A stretch of DNA of 29,037 nt, taken from assembly GCA_964516325.1 (NCBI GenBank), contig CAZFAP010000043.1, forward strand, positions 1 to 29,037, read 5' to 3'. The notes beneath the pieces were generated by a model. The model did no database searches. It saw only the letters and a list, made by a program, of their open reading frames with translations, and was not told the DNA's origin. Source of the DNA: CAZFAP01 sp964516325. GTDB lineage: Bacteria > Auribacterota > JABMQX01. The position numbers and the translations under genes were made by a program. Positions 23,729 through 29,037 of the stretch are shown piece after piece (the first letter of the stretch is position 1; each line of letters starts with the position of its first letter).

Positions 23729-25423
23729 TTACTGATTCTGAAGCTTCAATATCCACTCGATCATGCCGCTCCGTATCTTGTCCAGGTCGCCGGAAGGGTC
23801 GAGCTGTTCGAGCCACCGCTCCGCTTCCGCCGCCAGAGGAGAATACGACTGGCGGGCTTTTTTGATCGCTGCCAGAAGAGTCGAAAGATAGCGAACGTCG
23901 TCCACCCCTTCGCGGAAACCTTCCCACTGGACCGTGTCAACAACCCCTTCCTTCGTCGGATACGCGAACACGTGGTCGCGGTAGTGATTGTGGTCGAAAT
24001 CGTTCCAGACGTGCCCGAAGGAATGCTGGTAGGCGTAATCCATGGCGCCGTCGTAGCCAGCCCGCCACAGAAGCAAACCAAAATTGCGGCGATAGGTCTC
24101 CGGTTCCTCGACGCCGACTTGCGGGTTGGCGTAACAGAAAATCTCGCTGCCGACGCGGTGATATTTCCTCGCTTCCTCGCGGTCAGGAGCTCCGGCGAAG
24201 ACAGCTAACCCAAGTCTATCGCCCATGGCCTCAAACGTCCCCTTGTAGCAGGCGACGAAGACTCTTCCCCCGACTTCTTTGACGGCTTCCCAGGCGTTCT
24301 GCTGGGCTTTCAGCCTTTCTCCGGTCGCCTCATCAATTCCATAGATGTAAACCGGGCCGTAACCGTGCGCGACGGCAATCTCGATCCACTTCCTGACGCC
24401 GTCCTTCAGAGCGACAAGCTGTTCCGGTTGTGTTGGAGCACCCGTGCCAATGCCGAGAGTGTAAAGCGGCCCTTTGGGCAATCCGGCTTTTTCCCTCAGC
24501 TCGAACATTTGATTCAGCAGATTCGGGTCATAGGGCTGATAAACCGTCGGATAGGGAACCCCGTGGGCTTTCATGTCCCGCATTTCCGCCTCGTACTGCG
24601 TGGGAGATTTCCGTTCAGAGCTGATGCTGCCGGGTCCATCCTGCCGGAGAACTCCTCGATAATAGATTGAGTACCGAAGAATGGACTCTTCGAGCTTGAA
24701 GGGCAGCACTCGCAGACGAAGCGGAACAGGCGCCTCGCCTCCGCCCTCGACTGACAGACGGACCTGCCCCGAATAGTCGCCCGGTTGAGCGTCCTCCGGG
24801 ACATGGATGGTCAGCCAGAACTGTTTGACGGTTCCGACCGGGACATCCACGGGCTGAAGCTCATGAGCGTCGTGCGGCGAAATGGTTTCCAGAGCGGTGC
24901 TGTCTTTTCCGCTTATCAGGATAAAAGACTCCTCGCCGGAAGAGCCGACTGACCTGATGCAGTTTTCCTTTTTCTCAAAGTCCGTGCGGACGAGCGAGTC
25001 GTCTTTCAAAAGGAGTTCGGGCGTGAGAATTCTCTCGTTCCGGAAATGGATGTCCCGGCCGGACTGATACCAGCACTTCACGACGTATGGATCAACTGCG
25101 GCGGAGGGGATAATCCCACCGGACTTCTCGTCTTTGAGGTCGCTGGTGGATAGCTTCAGCGATTTCACGTCCTTCAACCCCCGGACAACAAAACTCGCTG
25201 GCTCGTACTCCCCCGGACAGGCCGCTGCGGATACATCGCTATCAGCAGTCGCAGGAATTGACGGCGCCTCGGGAAGAATCTTTGCGTTAGTGATAGGTTT
25301 TACGATATACACTTCCAAGAGCGGTGTCTGAGCCGCAGGTTTCGCCGCGAGGGCGGCTGTCGCTCCAGGGAAAAAAGCGAGGCAGGCAAGCAGCGGTGCG
25401 GATTTGTTTCGTTTTGCGGTCAT
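23729..25423 (-). CDS. Secreted DUF4091 protein (GH123-like glycoside hydrolase)
   Basis: The 564-residue protein starts with a signal peptide (MTAKRNKSAPLLACLAFFPGATAALA). An N-terminal beta-sandwich (CPGEYEPASFVVRGLKDVKSLKLSTSDL, then VKQFWLTIHVPEDAQPGDYSG and VPLRLRVLPFKL) leads to a TIM-barrel-like core (LRYSIYYRG, DMKAHGVPYPTVYQPYD, VYIYGIDEATGERL) and the DUF4091 signature VDTVQWEGFREGVDDVRYLSTL near the C-terminus. DUF4091 is related to GH123 (beta-N-acetylgalactosaminidase). D and E in YGIDEATGE are the natural candidates for catalysis by analogy with GH123. The start at 25423 has AGGAGG six bases upstream; the 104 extra codons upstream are not used because they lack a ribosome binding site and would bury the signal peptide. 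A divergent lipid kinase gene begins 180 bases away. Confidence 0.87.
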   Translation of the reverse strand: MTAKRNKSAPLLACLAFFPGATAALAAKPAAQTPLLEVYIVKPITNAKILPEAPSIPATADSDVSAAACPGEYEPASFVVRGLKDVKSLKLSTSDLKDEKSGGIIPSAAVDPYVVKCWYQSGRDIHFRNERILTPELLLKDDSLVRTDFEKKENCIRSVGSSGEESFILISGKDSTALETISPHDAHELQPVDVPVGTVKQFWLTIHVPEDAQPGDYSGQVRLSVEGGGEAPVPLRLRVLPFKLEESILRYSIYYRGVLRQDGPGSISSERKSPTQYEAEMRDMKAHGVPYPTVYQPYDPNLLNQMFELREKAGLPKGPLYTLGIGTGAPTQPEQLVALKDGVRKWIEIAVAHGYGPVYIYGIDEATGERLKAQQNAWEAVKEVGGRVFVACYKGTFEAMGDRLGLAVFAGAPDREEARKYHRVGSEIFCYANPQVGVEEPETYRRNFGLLLWRAGYDGAMDYAYQHSFGHVWNDFDHNHYRDHVFAYPTKEGVVDTVQWEGFREGVDDVRYLSTLLAAIKKARQSYSPLAAEAERWLEQLDPSGDLDKIRSGMIEWILKLQNQ

Positions 25424-25603
25424 GGCATCCTCCTGTCGAGTTGGCTTTTTGCATCGGAACGGCGCCGGCGAGCGCGACATACGCAACTCGTGCATGGGAC
25501 CGGAGCGCGTTTCACTGAAGCCCCGGCGGCAGCTACGCCACCGGACACACAGTTTACCATCTTCTTCGCCGGTCGGAACGCGGCTTTTGAGATGGCGTGC
25601 CGT

Positions 25604-26533
25604 ATGAAGTTCTCCAGGGCCACAATCATCGTAAATCCAGCCTCTGGTCGGGGGAGCAGCACCCGCGACGTGGAGAGATTCCGAAGGGAACTGCGGACCT
25701 GCGTCGAACACATCGAACTCGTCTGGACTCGACAACAGGGGGATGCGGTGCGTCTTGCGAGGGACGCTGTGGAAACCGGCAGCGACCTGATTGTGGCGGT
25801 CGGAGGCGACGGCACCGTGAATGAGGTCGTCAATGGCATGGCCGCAGCCGGGCGCCGAACGAGGCTTCGGTGCACCCTCGGCATGGTCCCCACGGGAACA
25901 AGTTGCTCCCTGGCGAAGGAGCTTGCGATCAGTCCCGGTCCTGCCTCCCTCAAGGTCATTGCAGAGGGGAGAACGAGAACGGTGGACCTTGCCGCGCTAA
26001 AGTGGCTGACGCCACAAGGGGAAATGAAGGAGCGTCTGGCAACCACGGTAACCAATTTCGGCTTTGGCGGGGCAGTGGCGAAATTGGTCGGCACGCGGTC
26101 GAAAAGACTTGGCGCCTTTCTCGCCTTTGGCACGGTGGCGACAGCGCAGTTTTTCCGCTATGAGGCTGTGGAAATGCGCGTGGAAATTGATGGAACAGAA
26201 ATCGTTCGCTCGCCCCTTCTTTGCACGATTGTGGCGAACACTCAATGGGAGGGAGGCGGAATGCGTGTCGCCCCGCAGGCAAAACCGGATGACGGCCTTC
26301 TGGACGTTGTCATGGTGGACGACCTGCCGCTGCTTTCTCGGCTGAGGCACTTCCCAAAGGTCTATAAGGGAAAGCACCTCTCTCTCGATACGGTAAGACA
26401 CGCGAGAGGGAGAAGAATCAGCGTCAGCTCGGCCTCGACTGTCCCCTTTGAATTCGACGGAGAGCCTGCGGAATGTCGGGAATGCCGAATTGAAGTCCTT
26501 CCCCAAGCGCTACGCGTGCTTGTACCCGCATGA
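25604..26533 (+). CDS. Diacylglycerol/lipid kinase family protein (YegS/DgkB type)
   Basis: This 309-residue protein should phosphorylate a lipid such as diacylglycerol or a sphingoid base. It shows the nucleotide-binding motif NPASGRG (11-17), the family signature VGGDGTVNEVVNG (66-78), the following VPTGTSCSLAKEL (95-107, GTGNDFA in canonical members), VTNFGFGG, the C-terminal AKPDDGLLDVVMV and the FEFDGEP turn. The start is uncertain: ATG 25604 begins directly at the kinase domain, ATG 25592 and 25490 are in frame but none has a strong ribosome binding site. The TGTSCSLAK segment departs from the usual GTGN-D-x-A pattern, so substrate or activity may differ. It is divergent to the DUF4091 gene and stands alone. 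Confidence 0.88.
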   Translation: MKFSRATIIVNPASGRGSSTRDVERFRRELRTCVEHIELVWTRQQGDAVRLARDAVETGSDLIVAVGGDGTVNEVVNGMAAAGRRTRLRCTLGMVPTGTSCSLAKELAISPGPASLKVIAEGRTRTVDLAALKWLTPQGEMKERLATTVTNFGFGGAVAKLVGTRSKRLGAFLAFGTVATAQFFRYEAVEMRVEIDGTEIVRSPLLCTIVANTQWEGGGMRVAPQAKPDDGLLDVVMVDDLPLLSRLRHFPKVYKGKHLSLDTVRHARGRRISVSSASTVPFEFDGEPAECRECRIEVLPQALRVLVPA

Positions 26534-26740
26534 CCGGCTCGGGCTTCCGCCGAGTGCGTTCCCCTGGCGGGACAGGATGCCAGCAGTGCGCGCCACACAT
26601 GCCACCAAAATGACACCAGAGCCTCGCTCACGGGTGCGGCTACGTTTCAGTGGTGAGTCGCGGGATCGGCGGTAGTTGGGCACGTAGGGATGGGGGGAGA
26701 GGCCTGTGTCGGTGTACCGCTGGCATCCTGCCGGCTGTCT

Positions 26741-26886
26741 CGGGGGCATCTTGCCCCCGCTTCGACTCCCCCAAGGCGAAACATGTTGCCGGGCTGGGTC
26801 CCATGGGAGGGCGGGACGCCCTCACGACTGCCGCCGGGACGGCAGCGTTACGCTTCTTGGGCGCCATGGGAGCAACGCCCCAAGAA
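26741..26886. repeat. Cluster of four perfect hairpins
   Basis: The stems are: CGGGGGC/GCCCCCG with loop ATCTT (26741-26759); GAGGGCG/CGCCCTC with loop GGA (26807-26823); CTGCCG/CGGCAG with loop CCGGGA (26828-26845); TTCTTGGG/CCCAAGAA (26854-26861 and 26879-26886). The first two share loop and core with the pair at 4504-4547 but have different stem bases that still pair. Confidence 0.7.
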
Positions 26887-26898
26887 CCACGAGGTGTG

Positions 26899-26921
26899 CC
26901 ACTCAAAAGTAGCCACATCCT
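26899..26921 (+). repeat. Copy 2 of the 23-bp dispersed repeat
   Basis: CCACTCAAA, AGT, AGCCACATCCT: 20 of 23 bases equal to 37-59. It ends 14 bases before the first -35 box of the SUMF1 gene, so it could have brought or could influence that promoter. No transposase or second inverted end is present nearby. Confidence 0.5.
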
Positions 26922-26935
26922 CGCTCACATCGCCC

Positions 26936-26963
26936 TTGACACTGCCCCAGAGCTTGACATAAT
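26936..26963 (+). promoter_or_regulatory. Sigma70-like promoter P1 for the SUMF1 lipoprotein gene
   Basis: TTGACA (26936-26941), 16-base spacer, CATAAT (26958-26963; five of six bases match TATAAT). A second TTGACA overlaps the -10 region at 26954-26959. It lies 230 bases upstream of the start codon at 27194. Confidence 0.5.
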
Positions 26964-27079
26964 GAAAGGCGCATAGAGTGATACTGTATTTCGCGAGGAA
27001 CGGTGCACGGTTTTTGGGGGCTTAGGAATGGCCGACTCCACAGCGCCGCCGGCAAGGCAGGCAGCCAGGCGCATCGTGC

Positions 27080-27107
27080 TTGACATGGTGCCGCAGTGCA
27101 GCATAAT
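27080..27107 (+). promoter_or_regulatory. Sigma70-like promoter P2 for the SUMF1 lipoprotein gene
   Basis: TTGACA (27080-27085), 16-base spacer, CATAAT (27102-27107). Boxes and spacer are identical to P1, while the spacer bases differ, so this is not a simple duplication. The start codon follows 86 bases later. Confidence 0.55.
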
Positions 27108-27193
27108 CACAGGCAGATAGAAGCCCGCACGGATTTGCGGACAGGTATTGGAGAGGTACGGCAGAGAGCCGAACCGGAGAAAGGAGGCGGGAA

Positions 27194-28771
27194 ATGAGGA
27201 AGACGTTTGAGACAATCTTGGGAATCGTGGTGTGCTTGGTTCTCGCCTCGTGCGGGGGACGGCGAGAAGCCTTGGTCCAGGCCGGGGAAGAACTGATCAA
27301 CACCATCGGCATGAGGTTTCGGCGCATCCAACCCGGCTCTTTCATGATGGGGTCGGCCAAGGGCCACTTTACCGAGAAAGACATCCACAAGGTTACTCTC
27401 ACCAGGGGTTTCTACATGGGCGTCCATGAGGTGACGCAGGAACAATGGCAGAAAGTAATGGGGTCCAATCCCTCCAATTTCGAGAAGCCGAGGAATCCGG
27501 TGAACAATGTGAGCTGGGACGATGCGCAGGAATTCGCCCGGAGGCTCTCTCGGAAAGAAAATGTCACCTACCGGCTGCCGACGGAAGCGGAATGGGAATA
27601 CGCCTGCCGGGCAGGGACAACAACGGAATACTACTGGGGCGACAAGTTCGACGGGCGGTGCGCCTGGAACAAGTTGAACTCTGGGGGAAAAGTACACCTT
27701 GTGGGGCTCACAAGGGCGAATCCCTGGGGCCTCTATGACATGCTCGGGAACGTGGGGGAATGGTGTGAGGACCGGATTTTTTTGGGGGGCTATTCAGACC
27801 GGGGGGTGGTTGATCCGAAAGGCGATATCATCGGGCGTGGCCGCGCCATCCGCGGCGGGGATTTTCACGAGGAGCCGGACAAGTGCCGTTCGGCCGACCG
27901 CCCCTGGGAGTCCCCGTCAGGCTCGGGCGCCAACGTGGGCTTCCGCCTCGTCAGGACGCTAAGCGAGACCCGTGCGGGCGATGTGGAGGATGTTCCCCAA
28001 GCGACCCCTCGTCCCCCGGGTGACGAACTTGTGCTCACGCTACCGGGCACAGGGGAGGTGAAGTTGACGCTGCGCCGCATTCCCGCTGGCACTTTCATCA
28101 TGGGATTGCCTATGGAGCAGACTCGCCGGGAGATTCGCAGCTTCAACATCCCTGGACCCGTTCCCGATCAAGGACCCACCCATGAGGTGACGCTCTCGAA
28201 GCCCTTTTACATGGGCGTGTACGAAGTCACCCAAGAACAGTGGGAAGCGGTGATGGGTGCCAATCCGTCCCATTTTGGCAAGAAGCCCACGCATCCTGTG
28301 GAAAAGGTGTCCTGGGATGATGTTCAGGCGTTCATCGAAAAGCTGAATACCATGGGGTTGGGCACGTTCCGCCTGCCGACAGAGGCCGAGTGGGAGTACG
28401 CCTGCCGCGCCGATACCACAACCTCTTTCTACTGGGGGAATGACCCTGACGGCGGCATGATCGCCGACTACGCTTGGTTCGACCGGAATTCGCGGAGTAG
28501 CACACACCCTGTGGGCCAGAAGAAGCCAAACGCCTGGGGGCTGTATGACATGGGCGGCAATGTCTTCGAACTGTGCCAGGACTACACGGGCGACTATCCC
28601 TCAGACAGCCAAACAGACCCGACAGGCCCCGAGAGCGGCTCCGACCGCGTCTGCCGCGGCGGCTGTTGGCACTACCCGTCCGGGTGGTGCCGCTCGGCGT
28701 TACGCGACCGGCACTCGTCGTCCCGCGGGTACGAGTGGTACGGCTTCCGCCTCGTGAGGACAATCGAGTAG
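27194..28771 (+). CDS. Lipoprotein with two SUMF1 (FGE-sulfatase) domains; C-terminus resembles a DGR variable region
   Basis: The 525-residue protein has a lipoprotein signal (lipobox LASC, C20) and two SUMF1/C-type-lectin-like domains in tandem, about residues 33-256 and 276-525. Each shows the family landmarks: IQPGSFMMG or IPAGTFIMG, FYMGVxEVTQEQWxxVMGxNPSxF, VSWDDxQxF, YRLPTEAEWEYACRA or FRLPTEAEWEYACRA, NPWGLYDMLGNVGEW or NAWGLYDMGGNVFEL, and RGG...CRSA...GFRLVRT at the end. The two cysteines that formylglycine-generating enzymes use after the GGSY element are missing in both copies, so oxidation of sulfatases is unlikely and ligand binding is more likely. The final block (residues 487-523) has the layout of variable regions diversified by retroelements. 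AAGGAGG before the ATG sets the start, and two promoters lie upstream. Confidence 0.92.
   Translation: MRKTFETILGIVVCLVLASCGGRREALVQAGEELINTIGMRFRRIQPGSFMMGSAKGHFTEKDIHKVTLTRGFYMGVHEVTQEQWQKVMGSNPSNFEKPRNPVNNVSWDDAQEFARRLSRKENVTYRLPTEAEWEYACRAGTTTEYYWGDKFDGRCAWNKLNSGGKVHLVGLTRANPWGLYDMLGNVGEWCEDRIFLGGYSDRGVVDPKGDIIGRGRAIRGGDFHEEPDKCRSADRPWESPSGSGANVGFRLVRTLSETRAGDVEDVPQATPRPPGDELVLTLPGTGEVKLTLRRIPAGTFIMGLPMEQTRREIRSFNIPGPVPDQGPTHEVTLSKPFYMGVYEVTQEQWEAVMGANPSHFGKKPTHPVEKVSWDDVQAFIEKLNTMGLGTFRLPTEAEWEYACRADTTTSFYWGNDPDGGMIADYAWFDRNSRSSTHPVGQKKPNAWGLYDMGGNVFELCQDYTGDYPSDSQTDPTGPESGSDRVCRGGCWHYPSGWCRSALRDRHSSSRGYEWYGFRLVRTIE
28652..28762 (+). other. Candidate variable region at the end of the second SUMF1 domain
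   Basis: Residues 487-523 keep fixed positions R-G-G, W, C-R-S-A, R and G-F-R-L-V-R while the positions between them are H, Y, P, S, G, W, L, D, H, S, Y, E, W, Y. In retroelement-diversified SUMF1 targets the positions between these same anchors are Asn (AAC) in the template and varied in the gene. Many codons here (CAC, TAC, GAC, TCC) are reachable from AAC by changing adenines only. The template itself is not in the window. Confidence 0.35.
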
Positions 28772-28815
28772 TTTTTGCCGTCTGTTTCGCTCGCTGGCAC
28801 GGCTTTCCCGCGTCC

Positions 28816-28848
28816 CGATGGGGGCCGCGGAGGCCTTCGCCCCCGTCG
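28816..28848 (+). terminator. GC-rich hairpin 45 bases after the SUMF1 gene
   Basis: CGATGGGGGC (28816-28825) pairs with GCCCCCGTCG (28839-28848) over ten positions with one G-U wobble; the loop has 13 bases. No T-tract follows, so it is not a classical terminator. A hairpin shortly after a variable region is also a known part of some diversity-generating retroelements. Confidence 0.45.
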
Positions 28849-28865
28849 AGGCGCACACCTATAAC

Positions 28866-28967
28866 ATGAGTCCCACTGACAAACGGACAGTCCCAGGGAT
28901 CATCTTCGAGCACTTCGACTATATTGTGTCGGAGTGGCAGAGGTTCCAGGAGGCAAACGATGGATAA
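28866..28967 (+). CDS. 33-codon ORF overlapping the next gene
   Basis: An open frame of 33 codons (MSPTDKRTVPGIIFEHFDYI and onwards to EANDG) starts at ATG 28866 and ends eight bases into the next gene, as ATGGATAA. Overlap of this kind points to translational coupling, but no good ribosome binding site precedes it. It may be a true small protein, the relic of a longer partner gene, or chance. I recognise no family. Confidence 0.35.
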   Translation: MSPTDKRTVPGIIFEHFDYIVSEWQRFQEANDG

Positions 28968-29037
28968 GGCGCACGATGTTCAGAATGTTGCGATTGACGG
29001 GACAATCCTGCGTTTGCGAAGGGAAGGACTACGAGCT
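28960..29037 (+). CDS. Start of a DUF2442-like gene, cut by the window edge
   Basis: ATG 28960 follows AGGAGG (28948-28953) by six bases, and 26 codons run open to the window edge: MDKAHDVQNVAIDGTILRLR and a few more. The opening matches the start of small DUF2442-type proteins as I remember them (a short beta-rich domain, often in two-gene sets with DUF4160 proteins and suspected to be toxin-antitoxin-like). Only a third of the expected length is visible, so the assignment is tentative. Confidence 0.55.
   Translation, partial: MDKAHDVQNVAIDGTILRLRREGLRA

Larger units (their letters stand above)
26534..27193. other. Hairpin-rich intergenic region with two promoters
   Basis: No gene is supported. 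From left to right the region contains several GC-rich hairpins (26741-26886), copy 2 of the 23-base repeat (26899-26921), and two sigma70-like promoters with the same boxes (26936-26963 and 27080-27107) leading to the SUMF1 lipoprotein gene. Short open frames here have the look of translated repeats and are left out. Confidence 0.7.

Noticed and set aside
26650..26976. Several small frames on both strands between the lipid kinase and the SUMF1 gene
   Set aside because: They translate GC-rich hairpins and repeat copies and lack start signals.

Overview
The window reads as a GC-rich accessory stretch (roughly 60 % G+C by eye) from an uncultured, didermic, saprophytic bacterium. The best fit is the Planctomycetes/Verrucomicrobia/Lentisphaerae side of the tree or a neighbouring candidate phylum. 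The reasons are Tat-exported Gfo/Idh/MocA oxidoreductases, a DUF1080 (3-keto-glycoside hydrolase/lyase type) protein, large signal-peptide glycoside hydrolases, SUMF1-type lipoproteins, and intergenic GC-rich hairpin repeats of the kind that litter such genomes. A run of 10 N at 1462-1471 shows that this is scaffolded draft sequence. No rRNA, tRNA, CRISPR array or intact transposase was found.

Layout. (1) 1-3333, plus strand: a repeat-rich leader, a strong sigma70-like promoter (304-331), then a probable operon of signal-peptide O-methyltransferase, DUF1080 protein and Tat-exported Gfo/Idh/MocA oxidoreductase. (2) 3334-5012: a 1.7-kb stretch without an intact gene, holding a decayed minus-strand coding remnant and hairpin repeats. 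(3) 5013-9643, plus strand: two large secreted glycoside hydrolase candidates, one GH101/GH129-like and one clan GH-A (GH5-like). (4) 13074-9745, minus strand: Tat-exported aldo/keto reductase, a second Tat-exported Gfo/Idh/MocA oxidoreductase and a short HEAT-repeat protein. (5) 13738-18212, plus strand: a SNF2-family helicase, a small conserved protein and a SWIM zinc-finger protein, tightly spaced. (6) 23144-18423, minus strand: a compact five-gene operon made of a NitT/TauT-type ABC importer (lipoprotein, ATPase, permease), an unrecognised three-helix membrane protein and an isochorismatase-fold lipoprotein; sampled segments are clearly poorer in G+C than the neighbours. (7) 25423-23729, minus: a DUF4091 (GH123-like) secreted protein, divergent from a diacylglycerol/lipid kinase homologue (25604-26533). 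(8) 26534-29037: hairpin repeats, two promoters with the same boxes and spacer, a lipoprotein with two SUMF1 domains, a hairpin, a 33-codon ORF and the start of a DUF2442-like gene cut by the window edge.

How the genes may work together. The first half looks like periplasmic glycan attack in which hydrolases are combined with oxidation to 3-keto sugars by Gfo/Idh/MocA enzymes, cleavage by the DUF1080 protein and reduction by the aldo/keto reductase. The second half has three less ordinary items: the ABC importer fused in one operon to an unknown membrane protein and an extracytoplasmic cysteine hydrolase; the SNF2/SWIM set; and the tandem SUMF1 lipoprotein, whose C-terminus has the layout of a diversity-generating-retroelement variable region. 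Template repeat and reverse transcriptase, if they exist, lie beyond the right edge. Family assignments come from reading motifs, not from database searches.
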